DNA of 15,151 nucleotides from Pseudomonadota bacterium (GCA_021805725.1 JAJZEH010000121.1:1-15151), one strand, 5' to 3'; numbered from the stretch's first letter, positions 1-8,015 are shown. The notes: generated by a model not told the origin, from the letters alone. Translations and numbers: made by a program.

Positions 1-71
1 GGCGGGCGCTGTGCCAGCAGATAGTCACCTCGCCCATTCAATAGAATTCCGGCCACCACCGGAAGGATCAC
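1..71 (-). CDS. mutT: MutT/Nudix hydrolase, N-terminal fragment (cut by window edge)
   Basis: Only about 23 codons are visible before the left edge cuts the gene. They start at a GTG three bases after the argJ stop and include VVAGILLNGRGDYLLAQRP, the first beta strands of MutT-type Nudix hydrolases, which usually read VVAGV(L/I)-x-LLAQRP. MutT cleaves 8-oxo-dGTP to the monophosphate and so keeps oxidised G out of DNA. The Nudix box (GX5EX7REUXEEXGU) lies outside the window, so catalysis cannot be checked. A CGGAG about 8-9 nt upstream, at the end of argJ, could be the ribosome binding site, which suggests coupling to argJ. A mutT gene close downstream of secA-argJ is known from other beta- and gammaproteobacteria such as Pseudomonas, which supports the call. 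A different Nudix family member remains possible. Confidence 0.7.
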   Translation of the reverse strand, partial: MILPVVAGILLNGRGDYLLAQRP

Positions 72-74
72 GGG

Positions 75-1292
75 TCAACTCCGATAGTCGGCGTTGATAC
101 TGACGTATTCGTGGGACAGGTCACATGTCCAGACCCGTGCCGTGGCCGTACCTCGCCCCAGCACCACCCGAACGGTGATCTCGGGGCGCGCCATGACCCG
201 CTGCCCTTCCTCTTCATGGTAACTGGAGGCCCGTCCCCCTCCTTCAGACACCAGAACTTCATCCAGGTACAAGCGGATTCCCTCGACGTCCAGATCCATG
301 ATCCCGGCATAGCCGATGGCGGCCAGAATTCGTCCGAGGTTGGGATCGCTGGCAAAGAAAGCCGTCTTGACCAGGGGAGAATGACTGATGGCATAGGCCA
401 CCTGCAAGCATTCGGCCTCATCCCGCCCACCTTCGACCTGCACCGTGATGAACTTGGTGGCCCCTTCCCCGTCCCGGATGATCGCGTGCGCAAGTTCCAG
501 CGCCAGGGCACTCACGGCTTCGAACAGTTGTTCGTACGCCGCCCCCGCCTGGACGATTTCCTCATTTCCCGCCTGTCCCGTGGCCATGACAAGAAAGGAA
601 TCATTGGTCGACGTGTCTCCATCCACCGTGATGCGGTTGAAGGTCCGGTCGGCCACATCGCGTGTCAGTTGCTGCAACAAGGGCGCCGAGATGCAGGCAT
701 CCGTGGCAATGAAACCCAACAGGGTAGCCATGTTGGGACGGATCATGCCGGCCCCCTTGGAAATACCGGTCAAAGTCACCGTCCGTCCCTGCAGCATCAT
801 TTGACGGGAAGCCGATTTGGGAAAGGTATCCGTGGTCATGATCGCACGGGCAGCCTCCTCCCAGGCGTCCGCCCTCAACTGGTCGATGGCAAGGGGAATT
901 CCCGCCAGCAGAGGTTGCATGGGCAAACGTTCGAGGATGACTCCCGTCGAGAAGGGCAGGACGGCCTGGGCACTCAGTCCCAATCGGGCAGCCACTTCCG
1001 CACAGGTTCGAGCCGCATCTTCGCGTCCTGCCTGGCCGGTCCCGGCATTGGCGCATCCTGTATTGACGATCAAGGCCCGTGGCGCCATCTGGCTCAGGTG
1101 CTCACGACAGAGTTGAACGGGCGCGGCACAAAACCGGTTACGGGTAAATACTGCCCCTACCCGGGTTCCTTCGCTCAACGTCACCAGCAGCAAATCCAGT
1201 CGACCTATCTTGCGAATGCCTGCCGCCACGGCCCCCAAGCCCACGCCCACCACCGGGTGCAGGACCTTGTTTTCATTGACTTCAATACCCAT
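75..1292 (-). CDS. argJ: Arginine biosynthesis protein ArgJ (ornithine acetyltransferase, possibly bifunctional)
   Basis: ArgJ moves the acetyl group from N-acetylornithine to glutamate, giving ornithine and N-acetylglutamate in the cyclic arginine pathway. Some family members also make N-acetylglutamate from acetyl-CoA; the sequence alone does not settle this. The 405 residues match the usual family length. The self-cleavage region reads [16 protein letters not shown] (about 179-194), so Thr190 is the expected nucleophile and new N-terminus of the beta chain. TGCANAGTG (78-86) and the C-terminal NADYRS are also typical. The ATG start is supported by GAGGTCGGAGA just upstream. secA lies upstream, separated by a 37-bp repeat and a strong promoter candidate at 1339-1367, so argJ may be transcribed on its own as well as by read-through. 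mutT follows after 3 nt. Confidence 0.97.
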   Translation of the reverse strand: MGIEVNENKVLHPVVGVGLGAVAAGIRKIGRLDLLLVTLSEGTRVGAVFTRNRFCAAPVQLCREHLSQMAPRALIVNTGCANAGTGQAGREDAARTCAEVAARLGLSAQAVLPFSTGVILERLPMQPLLAGIPLAIDQLRADAWEEAARAIMTTDTFPKSASRQMMLQGRTVTLTGISKGAGMIRPNMATLLGFIATDACISAPLLQQLTRDVADRTFNRITVDGDTSTNDSFLVMATGQAGNEEIVQAGAAYEQLFEAVSALALELAHAIIRDGEGATKFITVQVEGGRDEAECLQVAYAISHSPLVKTAFFASDPNLGRILAAIGYAGIMDLDVEGIRLYLDEVLVSEGGGRASSYHEEEGQRVMARPEITVRVVLGRGTATARVWTCDLSHEYVSINADYRS

Positions 1293-1300
1293 TCTCCGAC

Positions 1301-1337
1301 CTCACAATCTACCGTGGCAATGCTTGTATTTCTTGCC
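1301..1337 (-). repeat. 37-bp direct repeat, copy A (argJ leader)
   Basis: This is a perfect 37-bp copy of the 3' end of secA (other copy at 1371-1407), in the same orientation and 70 bp closer to argJ. The match stops sharply at both ends. Copy A forms nearly the whole untranslated leader expected from the promoter at 1339-1367. Its last bases join the next ones to give the GAGGT part of the argJ ribosome binding region. Confidence 0.97.
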
Positions 1338-1338
1338 A

Positions 1339-1367
1339 ATCATACGGGCATAATGCCCTCCTGTCAA
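1339..1367 (-). promoter_or_regulatory. Near-consensus sigma70 promoter for argJ
   Basis: On the minus strand TTGACA (1367-1362, 6 of 6 consensus bases) is followed by exactly 17 bp and TATGAT (1344-1339, 5 of 6). Transcription should begin near 1332-1331, giving a leader of about 40 nt that contains the argJ ribosome binding site and no other AUG. The -35 box starts 4 nt after the secA stop codon, so the promoter lies wholly in the 33 bp between the two 37-bp repeats. Such a match by chance in a 97-bp GC-rich sense-strand intergenic region is very unlikely. Activity is inferred, not shown. Confidence 0.8.
1346..1358. promoter_or_regulatory. 13-bp palindrome inside the argJ promoter spacer (possible operator)
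   Basis: GGGCAT-A-ATGCCC is a perfect 6+6 inverted repeat around one base. It lies between the -35 and -10 boxes, where a bound repressor would block RNA polymerase. It does not resemble the AT-rich ARG box of ArgR that I would expect for an arginine gene, so the regulator, if any, is unknown. It is short and may be coincidental. There is no U-run after it, so it is not a normal intrinsic terminator. Confidence 0.35.
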
Positions 1368-1370
1368 GGG

Positions 1371-1407
1371 CTCACAATCTACCGTGGCAATGCTTGTATT
1401 TCTTGCC
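1371..1407 (-). repeat. 37-bp direct repeat, copy B (3' end of secA)
   Basis: This copy is the coding end of secA: codons 897-907 ([11 protein letters not shown]), the TGA stop and one further base. Because it encodes the conserved zinc-binding tail it must be the original, and copy A at 1301-1337 the duplicate. The unit from one copy start to the next is 70 bp. Confidence 0.97.
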
Positions 1408-4095
1408 TGACCCACAGGGACAGGGATCATTACGCCCCACCCGCATTCTCGCTTCCGCAGGGAGCGCCCGCATCTCGGGCGGTTCCGTCATCTCTTCGGG
1501 ATCGCTCAGTGCCAGTGCACCATGTTGATAGCTGACCCGCCCCGGTTCGTCCTCTTCCACCACTCGCTCGGTAGCCTCCGCCACCGCTTCCGAGGTGGTG
1601 ATTTCCACGCGACAGAGCGCCCGGGTCACTTCGCGCTTGATGGCATCGAGCATCAGACCGAACAGTTCAAAAGCCTCACGCTTGTATTCCTGCTTGGGGT
1701 TCTTCTGGGCGTAGCCGCGCAGGTGTATTCCCTGACGCAAGTGATCGAGGGCGGCCAGGTGTTCGCGCCAATGGGAATCGAGAACCTGCAACATGACTGC
1801 CCGCTCGTAACCATGCCAAAGCTCCGGCTCGATGGGCGCAATCTTGTTTTGATAGGCCGTTTCCGCCATGCTCTGAACTCTGCCCAGCACCTGCGCGTCA
1901 TTCAGGGTAGGCTCCGAACTCAACCAGTCCCGGATCGGACAATCCAGGGAAAATTCCCGCAACGCCTGTTGCAATCCCTCCATATCCCAGGCTTCCTCCG
2001 GCGCATCAGGCGGCAAGGCGCGCGCCACCTCGATGGCCAGCACATCCTGGCGCATGGCCCGGATGGTCGAGGCGATGTCCTGGGCCTCCAGCAATTCCTT
2101 GCGCTGACCGTAGATGACCTTGCGCTGGTCATTGGCCACATCATCGTATTCGAGCAACTGCTTGCGCACATCAAAATTGCGGGCTTCCACCTTGCGCTGG
2201 GCGTTTTCAATGGCACGGGTCACCCATGGATGTTCGATGGCTTCTCCCTCGGGCATCTTCAGTCGATCCATGATGGCGGCTACCCGATCGGAGGCAAAGA
2301 TCTTCAACAGCGGATCTTCCAGAGACAGGTAGAAACGACTGGACCCCGGATCTCCCTGCCTTCCCGAACGTCCCCGCAACTGGTTGTCGATACGCCGGGA
2401 CTCATGCCGTTCGGTTCCAATGATGTGCAGCCCCCCCAAACTCACCACCTGCTCATGCCGCACTTTCCACTCGTCCATGAGCAGAGCCTGTTTTTCCTGG
2501 CGTTGTTCCGGCGTCAGGTCGGGATCCTGCTCGATGCTTCGCTGGGCTTCCTCAGGGTTCCCGCCCAGCACGATATCCGTTCCCCGCCCTGCCATATTGG
2601 TCGCAATGGTGATCATGCCCGGTTGCCCCGCTTGCGCCACGATTTCGGCCTCCCGTGCGTGGTGTTTGGCATTCAGCACCTGGTGGGGCAATTTTTCCTG
2701 TTGCAACAGACGGGAAACCAGTTCGGATGCCTCGATGGAGGTCGTCCCCACCAAAACCGGCTGACCACGTTGATGGCAGTCCCGCACGTCCGCCACGATG
2801 GCCTGAAGCTTCTCCCGTCCACTGCGAAACACCTGGTCCATCCGGTCCTGTCGTCTGAGCACACGGTGCGGCGGAATCAGAACGGTTTCCAGACCATAGA
2901 TATGCTGGAACTCAAAGGCCTCGGTATCCGCGGTCCCCGTCATTCCTGCCAACTTCTCGTAGAGTCGGAAATAATTCTGGAAGGTGATGGAAGCCAGGGT
3001 TTGGGATTCATTCTGGATATCCACCCGTTCCTTGGCTTCAATAGCCTGATGGATCCCTTCAGACCAACGACGCCCCTGCATCATCCGCCCCGTGAATTCG
3101 TCCACGATCACGATTTCCCCGTTCTGGACCACGTAGTGCTGATCGCGATGGTACAGCGCGTGCGCACGCAGTCCTGCGTATACATGATGCATGAGCAAAA
3201 TATGGGCAGGATCGTACAGACTGGCCCCATCCGGCAACAGTCCGGCCTCGCTCAACAGATTTTCCGCCCGCTCGTGACCCTGCTCCGAAAGGGTGACCGA
3301 GTGCGCCTTGAGATCGACCCAATAATCGCCTTCCCCTTCCTCCGTGGCCTGCGGTTGCAATTCCGGAATCAACTGATCGATCCGCAGATACAGTTCGGTA
3401 TTGTCTTCGGATTGCCCGGAAATGATCAGGGGGGTACGAGCCTCATCGATCAGGATCGAGTCCACCTCGTCCACAATGGCAAAATGGAGCGAACGCTGTA
3501 CCCGCTCACCCACCTGGGACACCATGTTGTCGCGCAGATAGTCGAAACCAAATTCATTGTTGGTCCCGTAGGTGATATCGGCGGCGTAGGCCGCCATCTT
3601 GTCGTCATGACTCATCTGGGACAGGTTGACCCCAACCGATAACCCCAGAAAACGGTGAATACGCCCCATCCATTCCGCATCGCGGCGCGCCAGGTAATCA
3701 TTCACGGTAACCACATGGACGCCCTTCCCCGTCAATGCATTGAGGTAGGCAGGTAGGGTGGAGACCAGGGTTTTCCCCTCTCCGGTACGCATTTCCGCGA
3801 TCTTTCCGTAATGCAGCGCCAACCCCCCCAGAAGTTGCACGTCGAAATGGCGCATGCCCAGAACCCGGCGCGCAGCCTCTCGCACCACCGCAAAAGCCTC
3901 GGGCAATAGGGCATCGAGTGTTTCCCCCGCCTTCAGTCGCTGACGAAAACGTTCGGTCGCCCCCTGAAGGGTCGCATCCTCCCATCCCTGTACGTCGTTC
4001 TCCAGCGCATTGATGCGCATGACGAGCTTGCGATATTGTTTGAGCAGACGTTCGTTACGACTGCCAAAAATCTTCTTGAGGACGGAGGTCAACAT
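1372..4095 (-). CDS. secA: Protein translocase motor ATPase SecA
   Basis: SecA is the ATP-driven motor that pushes preproteins through SecYEG at the inner membrane. The 907 residues match the full-length proteobacterial form. The N-terminus [16 protein letters not shown] is typical and fixes the start. Walker A is MRTGEGKT (102-109, Lys108) and Walker B ends in DEVD (209-212). The preprotein-binding domain lies roughly at 220-370. The second nucleotide-binding fold has NMAGRGTDI (500-508) and [20 protein letters not shown] (561-580). The C-terminal zinc tail has CPC...CH with Cys892, Cys894, Cys903 and His904, used for SecB and lipid contact. There is no clear Shine-Dalgarno sequence before the ATG: the bases just upstream are CCCACGCGCC. 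No SecM-like gene precedes it, so SecM arrest control as in E. coli is not expected. A dciA-like gene diverges upstream; argJ follows. Confidence 0.98.
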   Translation of the reverse strand: MLTSVLKKIFGSRNERLLKQYRKLVMRINALENDVQGWEDATLQGATERFRQRLKAGETLDALLPEAFAVVREAARRVLGMRHFDVQLLGGLALHYGKIAEMRTGEGKTLVSTLPAYLNALTGKGVHVVTVNDYLARRDAEWMGRIHRFLGLSVGVNLSQMSHDDKMAAYAADITYGTNNEFGFDYLRDNMVSQVGERVQRSLHFAIVDEVDSILIDEARTPLIISGQSEDNTELYLRIDQLIPELQPQATEEGEGDYWVDLKAHSVTLSEQGHERAENLLSEAGLLPDGASLYDPAHILLMHHVYAGLRAHALYHRDQHYVVQNGEIVIVDEFTGRMMQGRRWSEGIHQAIEAKERVDIQNESQTLASITFQNYFRLYEKLAGMTGTADTEAFEFQHIYGLETVLIPPHRVLRRQDRMDQVFRSGREKLQAIVADVRDCHQRGQPVLVGTTSIEASELVSRLLQQEKLPHQVLNAKHHAREAEIVAQAGQPGMITIATNMAGRGTDIVLGGNPEEAQRSIEQDPDLTPEQRQEKQALLMDEWKVRHEQVVSLGGLHIIGTERHESRRIDNQLRGRSGRQGDPGSSRFYLSLEDPLLKIFASDRVAAIMDRLKMPEGEAIEHPWVTRAIENAQRKVEARNFDVRKQLLEYDDVANDQRKVIYGQRKELLEAQDIASTIRAMRQDVLAIEVARALPPDAPEEAWDMEGLQQALREFSLDCPIRDWLSSEPTLNDAQVLGRVQSMAETAYQNKIAPIEPELWHGYERAVMLQVLDSHWREHLAALDHLRQGIHLRGYAQKNPKQEYKREAFELFGLMLDAIKREVTRALCRVEITTSEAVAEATERVVEEDEPGRVSYQHGALALSDPEEMTEPPEMRALPAEARMRVGRNDPCPCGSGKKYKHCHGRL

Positions 4096-4122
4096 GGCGC
4101 GTGGGCAGACGATAAAACCATG

Positions 4123-4150
4123 ATTCTACCAGAGTGTGAGACCAATTCAG
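4123..4150 (-). promoter_or_regulatory. Candidate secA promoter with extended -10
   Basis: In the 108-bp gap between secA and the divergent dciA-like gene, the minus strand shows TGG-TAGAAT (an extended -10; hexamer 4128-4123, 5 of 6) with a weak -35 CTGAAT (4150-4145) at 16-bp spacing. The start would lie about 20 nt before the secA ATG, giving a very short leader. I found no equally good promoter for the dciA-like gene on the other strand; the best is CTGACG-N18-TACCAT at about 4157-4186. The rest of the gap shows nothing else I can support. Confidence 0.4.
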
Positions 4151-4203
4151 GGTAAACTGACGGGGTTTGAGATGACTCTTTACCATCGGGTGCGTACCTC
4201 GCC

Positions 4204-4644
4204 ATGCCTTTTCTGCCCCTGTCCCATCTTTTGAGCCAACAAGAGGGTCTGGCGCCTCATCTGCCGAAGATCGAGCAGGTCCGGGAACTGAATGGCCGTT
4301 TTCAGCGATGCCTTCCCCAGGAATTGAGAGAATTGGCCCACATCACCCGTCTGGAAGAAGACGGAGCCGTACTCCGTGTCGAAACCTCCCTCAATGCAGT
4401 CGCCGCGCGCCTGCGGCAACTCGGTCCCTCGCTGGGGGCCGGACTGGGGCTCGCACGCCCCCCCGTGCTGAAAGTCACCCTGCGTCCCGCCGTGACCCGT
4501 CCGCCCCAATCCAGCGCGCAGAATCTCACTGTTCGTACCCTGCAGGAATTTGAAGACCTGGCCGGGACGTTGACGCCCTCCCCCCTGCAGAACGCCATTC
4601 ACTCCCTCCTCCGCCAGCGTGGCCGACCTCAAAAAGACGGCTGA
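4204..4644 (+). CDS. dciA: DUF721 / DciA-family protein (probable replicative helicase operator)
   Basis: This is the only real plus-strand gene in the window. It has 146 residues. An N-terminal helical part ([19 protein letters not shown], about 20-38) is followed by a small alpha/beta domain with [20 protein letters not shown] (about 54-73), the core pattern of DUF721, where a strand runs into a helix ending in LRQL. The tail after about 95 is Pro/Ser-rich and then helical. DciA proteins bind and help load the replicative helicase DnaB in bacteria lacking DnaC. The position between lpxC and secA is the same as for the DciA-family gene of Pseudomonas, which supports the call. No Shine-Dalgarno sequence is visible before the ATG. 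The last 16 bp overlap the end of lpxC on the other strand. The family is fairly sure; the helicase role is inferred from it. Confidence 0.75.
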   Translation: MPFLPLSHLLSQQEGLAPHLPKIEQVRELNGRFQRCLPQELRELAHITRLEEDGAVLRVETSLNAVAARLRQLGPSLGAGLGLARPPVLKVTLRPAVTRPPQSSAQNLTVRTLQEFEDLAGTLTPSPLQNAIHSLLRQRGRPQKDG

Positions 4645-5552
4645 ATCTGCGGCAGAGGTTCTATGAAGGAAGAAGGTGCCGGCTGTCCCGGGGCCAGGGT
4701 CACCCAGGTCCAGGCCGAACGTTGCGACCATAGGGCGCGTGCTGCCAGGTTATTCAACGCGTGTCCCGATTTGAAACCGGTGAACGAACCGATCAGCGGA
4801 TGCCCCAGCAGGTAAAGATCTCCCACCGCATCCAGTATCTTGTGCCTCAGAAACTCATCGGCATAACGCAGGCCATCTGCGTTGAGCACCCGAAATTCGT
4901 CCATCACGATCGCGTTGTCCATGCTCCCCCCCAGCGCGAGCCCCTGGTGACGCAGATACTCCACTTCACGCGTAAACCCGAAAGTCCGGGCCCGCGCCAC
5001 CTCCCGAACGTAGGAGGTATGCGTGAAGTCGACGGTCACGGAGGACCCCGTTGCGGTAATGGCCGGATGATCGAAGTGCCCTTCGTAGGTGACACGAAAC
5101 CCGTCATAAGGTTCGAAACGGGCCACCTTGTCGCCCTGCACCACCTCCACCGGTTCGAGAATCCGGATGTAACGACGCGGCGCGGGCTGCTCCACCAACC
5201 CGGTGGATTGCAGCAAAAAGACGAAGGGCGCCGAGCTTCCATCCAGGATGGGCACTTCGGGCCCTGAAATCTCCACCCGCGCATTGTCCACGCCCAAGCC
5301 AGCCAGCGCGGACATCAGATGTTCCACGGTGCTGACCTTGGCCTCGCCCTGTTCGATCAGGGTGGAAAGGCGGGTGTCCGTCACAAAATCCGCCAGGGCG
5401 GGAACCTCAGGGCGTCCGGGCAGATCAGTCCGAATGAAACGAATCCCCTGATCCACCCCCGCCGGGCAGAGGTTTATTTCCACCTTGACTCCCGTGTGGA
5501 GTCCTACGCCGCTGGTCCGGACGGAAGACTTGAGTGTGCGCTGTTGTCCCAT
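4629..5552 (-). CDS. lpxC: UDP-3-O-acyl-N-acetylglucosamine deacetylase LpxC
   Basis: LpxC is a zinc amidase that removes acetate from UDP-3-O-acyl-GlcNAc, the first committed step of lipid A synthesis, in the cytoplasm. The 307 residues match the family. QRTLK and GVGLHTG (about 15-21) mark the N-terminus. Expected zinc ligands are His78 (in VEHLMSAL), His237 and Asp241 (in HKILDAVGD). Glu77 and His264 (GHALNN) are the catalytic acid/base residues, with Lys238 nearby. [18 protein letters not shown] (176-193) is the conserved hydrophobic-passage region. It lies 27 bp after ftsZ and probably shares the dcw transcript. The ribosome binding site GGGAG sits only one base from the ATG, which is unusually close. 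The 3' end overlaps the convergent dciA-like gene by 16 bp. FtsH-mediated turnover is known for E. coli LpxC; nothing here shows whether it applies. Confidence 0.98.
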   Translation of the reverse strand: MGQQRTLKSSVRTSGVGLHTGVKVEINLCPAGVDQGIRFIRTDLPGRPEVPALADFVTDTRLSTLIEQGEAKVSTVEHLMSALAGLGVDNARVEISGPEVPILDGSSAPFVFLLQSTGLVEQPAPRRYIRILEPVEVVQGDKVARFEPYDGFRVTYEGHFDHPAITATGSSVTVDFTHTSYVREVARARTFGFTREVEYLRHQGLALGGSMDNAIVMDEFRVLNADGLRYADEFLRHKILDAVGDLYLLGHPLIGSFTGFKSGHALNNLAARALWSQRSAWTWVTLAPGQPAPSSFIEPLPQIQPSF

Positions 5553-5579
5553 GCTCCCAGTATAAACGGTTCTTTCCGA

Positions 5580-6728
5580 CTAATCCGCCTGCTTCCGGAG
5601 AAAGGCGGGAATATCATAGAGATCCACACCATTTTCGCGCATGGCTTCCACCACGTTGTGACTGTTGCGGGCCGTGCGGATCACAGAGGCGCCCTCCTGC
5701 CCCAGGATCAGCGGCGCATTGTCCGTCCCCGTCCGGACCACAGTCAACGGCTTCTGCGCCCGCCGCGCACTCCCCCCCAATCCCGTCGCCACGATGGTGA
5801 CCCGCAGTTCATCGCCCATCGTTTCATCGACCACGCTGCCAAAGATCACCGTCGCATCCTCCGCCGTAAAGGAACGGATCGTATTCATGACATCGTGGAC
5901 CTCCTTCAGTTTCATGCTGGCACTGGCCGTGATGTTCACCAGCACGCCGCGCGCCCCGGTCAGGTTCACATCTTCCAGCAGGGGGCTGGCAATGGCCTGT
6001 TGAGCCGCCATATTTGCCCGGTCGATGCCACCCACCTTGGCGGAGCCCATCATGGCCACCCCCATTTCCGACATGACCGTACGCACGTCGGCAAAATCCA
6101 CATTGACCATACCCGGACAATTGATCACCTCCGCAATCCCGGCCACGGCTCCCTGGAGGACATCGTTGGCGGCATGATAGGCTTCCAGCATGCTCACTTC
6201 ATTCCCCAGCACCTGCAGCAATTTCTCGTTGGGAATGATAATCAGCGAATCGACATACTGAGACAACTGCTCGATCCCTTCGAGCGCCGACTTCATGCGC
6301 CGACCCTCGAACTCGAAAGGTTTGGTCACCACGGCGACCGTCAGTATCCCCATTTCCCGAGCGATTTCAGCCACGATGGGCGCTGCCCCGGTCCCGGTCC
6401 CTCCCCCCATGCCTGCCGTGATGAAGAGCATGTCCGCACCGGACACCATTTCCGCGATCCGTTCCCGGTCTGCCAGGGCCGCCTGCCGTCCCACGTCGGG
6501 GTTCGCCCCGGCACCCAATCCCTTGGTCAGGGCTTCACCCAGTTGCACCTGATGGGTCGCACGGCTGCGTCGCAATGCCTGACTGTCAGTATTCATGGCA
6601 ATGAACTCGACTCCAGACACCCCCTGCTCCACCATATGGGCCACGGCATTTCCCCCGCACCCCCCCACGCCGATGACCTTGATCACCGCATCCGACATCG
6701 GACATTCCTGAATTTCAAAGTTTGCCAT
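5580..6728 (-). CDS. ftsZ: Cell division GTPase FtsZ
   Basis: FtsZ is the tubulin-like GTPase that forms the Z ring at midcell. The 382 residues are normal for the family. Motifs in order are: the first nucleotide loop VIGVGGCGGNAV (18-29), the signature GGGTGTG (108-114), FEFEGRRM (138-145), the T7 loop NVDFADVRTVM (209-219, with Asp211 and Asp214 acting in GTP hydrolysis of the neighbouring subunit), a short variable linker (about 320-370), and the C-terminal peptide YDIPAFLRKQAD (371-382) that binds FtsA and other partners. The ATG has a strong GAGGTGA site. A start at Met11 is possible, but its ribosome site is not better. In the first loop Cys24 stands where Ala or Gly is usual. It follows ftsA after 39 bp. 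Confidence 0.99.
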   Translation of the reverse strand: MANFEIQECPMSDAVIKVIGVGGCGGNAVAHMVEQGVSGVEFIAMNTDSQALRRSRATHQVQLGEALTKGLGAGANPDVGRQAALADRERIAEMVSGADMLFITAGMGGGTGTGAAPIVAEIAREMGILTVAVVTKPFEFEGRRMKSALEGIEQLSQYVDSLIIIPNEKLLQVLGNEVSMLEAYHAANDVLQGAVAGIAEVINCPGMVNVDFADVRTVMSEMGVAMMGSAKVGGIDRANMAAQQAIASPLLEDVNLTGARGVLVNITASASMKLKEVHDVMNTIRSFTAEDATVIFGSVVDETMGDELRVTIVATGLGGSARRAQKPLTVVRTGTDNAPLILGQEGASVIRTARNSHNVVEAMRENGVDLYDIPAFLRKQAD

Positions 6729-6747
6729 GATTCACCTCTCTCCACAG

Positions 6748-6777
6748 ATTGTACCCAACTCGATCACTCAAAATGAA
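6748..6777 (-). promoter_or_regulatory. Weak candidate promoter in front of ftsZ
   Basis: At the ftsA end and in the 39-bp ftsA-ftsZ gap the minus strand shows TACAAT (6753-6748, 5 of 6) with a poor -35 TTCATT (6777-6772) at 18-bp spacing. An extra ftsZ promoter would fit the higher FtsZ demand known in other bacteria, but the -35 match is poor and this may be chance. Confidence 0.25.
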
Positions 6778-8012
6778 CTTTTGAACCAGTGCTTGATTCG
6801 TTCCCAGGAATACCCCAGCGTCAGAAGGCTGGATCGCCCCCCCTGCGCTTTCTGATGTTCCTCAAAGCCAAAAGCCAACAATCCCATGACCGTGGCAAAC
6901 TGGGGCTTGCGCACGACATCCGCCAGCGGTCCGCGATAAAAAGGCACCCCCAGCCGCACAGGGACATGAAAAATCTCCTCCCCCAATTCCAGCATTCCTT
7001 CCATGGCACTACTGCCCCCCGTCAGTACCACTCCGGAGGGAATCAGGTCCAACTGCCGACTGGTGCGCAGTTCCGTCAGCACCAGTGAAAACATTTCTTC
7101 CACCCGCGGTTCGATCACCTCCACCAAAGTCTGGCGCGCCATCTGGCGCATTCCCCGTTCTCCCACGCCGGGTACGGCCACCTTCTGATCGCCTTCCACC
7201 AGTTGGCGCAAGGCACACCCCTGCTGAATCTTGATTTCCTCTGCAGCCGCCAGGGGAGTGCGCAAAGCCATGGCAATGTCGCTGGTGATCTGGTCTCCGC
7301 CCAGGGGAATCACTGCGGTGTGACGAATGGCGCCCTTGACAAACACCGCGATATCCGTGGTCCCCCCACCGATGTCCACCAGGCAGACCCCCAGATCCTT
7401 TTCATCGTGAGTCACCACAGACCGGGCAGAAGCCAGGGGCTGCAGGATCAAATCACTCACCTCCAGCCCACAACGCCGGATACACCGCATGATGTTCTGG
7501 GTGGCAGAGACCGATCCCGTGATGATGTGCACGCGCACCTCCATCCGCAATCCACTCATTCCCACCGGTTCGCGCACATCTTCCTGTCCGTCGATGATGA
7601 ATTCCTGAGTCAGGACATGCAACACCTGTTCGTCGTTGGGAATATTGACCGCCCGCGCCGTTTCCAGGACCCGTTCCACATCTCCCGGGGTCACTTCCTT
7701 GTTCTGGATCGCCACCATCCCATGACTGTTCTTGCTTCTGACATGACTTCCCGCAATTCCGGTGACGACCTCCCGGATTTTGACATTGGCCATCAATTCG
7801 GCCTCTTCCAGCACGCGCTGAATGGATTGAACGGCCAATTCGATATCCACGACCACGCCACGGCGCAACCCTTTGGAAGGCACTTGTCCAAATCCAATGA
7901 TTTCGTAGGCCGTTCCCTCCGGGTTGATTTCAGCTACCACCGCAACAATCTTCGAGGTACCCACGTCCAGAGCCACGATCAGAGAACGGTTTTCACGATG
8001 TGTCGTCAACAT
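6768..8012 (-). CDS. ftsA: Cell division protein FtsA
   Basis: FtsA is the actin-like ATPase that ties FtsZ filaments to the inner membrane and recruits later division proteins. It has 414 residues. The N-terminal phosphate loop is ALDVGTSKIVAVVAE (14-28). The division-specific 1C domain spans about residues 85-165. The second phosphate loop VDIGGGTTDIAVF (212-224) and the adenosine motif VVLTGGSSAMEGM (328-340) follow. The C-terminal YSWERIKHWFKSSF (401-414) is the amphipathic membrane-targeting helix. The start lies 3 nt after the ftsQ stop; AAGAGGAC, at the end of ftsQ, is the likely ribosome site, so the two are probably coupled. ftsZ follows in the same direction. All key motifs are intact. 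Confidence 0.98.
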   Translation of the reverse strand: MLTTHRENRSLIVALDVGTSKIVAVVAEINPEGTAYEIIGFGQVPSKGLRRGVVVDIELAVQSIQRVLEEAELMANVKIREVVTGIAGSHVRSKNSHGMVAIQNKEVTPGDVERVLETARAVNIPNDEQVLHVLTQEFIIDGQEDVREPVGMSGLRMEVRVHIITGSVSATQNIMRCIRRCGLEVSDLILQPLASARSVVTHDEKDLGVCLVDIGGGTTDIAVFVKGAIRHTAVIPLGGDQITSDIAMALRTPLAAAEEIKIQQGCALRQLVEGDQKVAVPGVGERGMRQMARQTLVEVIEPRVEEMFSLVLTELRTSRQLDLIPSGVVLTGGSSAMEGMLELGEEIFHVPVRLGVPFYRGPLADVVRKPQFATVMGLLAFGFEEHQKAQGGRSSLLTLGYSWERIKHWFKSSF

Positions 8013-8015
8013 TGC

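Noticed and set aside
1346..1358. The GGGCAT/ATGCCC palindrome as a terminator for secA
   Set aside because: The stem is only 6 bp with a one-base centre, too tight to fold as RNA, and no U-run follows.
1301..1407. The 37-bp repeat as a CRISPR repeat or transposon end
   Set aside because: There are only two copies, one is the coding end of secA, they are direct rather than inverted, and no cas or transposase gene is present.
111..1535. Plus-strand open frame of 474 codons opposite argJ and the end of secA
   Set aside because: It crosses two real genes and the repeat region on the other strand, and its composition (rich in His, Arg, Gln, Gly) is that of an antisense frame.
1522..3642. A 706-codon open frame on the plus strand, opposite secA
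   Set aside because: It is antisense to secA, which has every conserved motif. Its product shows no recognisable domain and no ribosome site. Long antisense frames are expected opposite GC-rich genes.
5319..6776. Plus-strand open frame of 485 codons opposite lpxC and ftsZ
   Set aside because: It is a shadow of two well-supported genes, with low-complexity His/Arg/Pro content.
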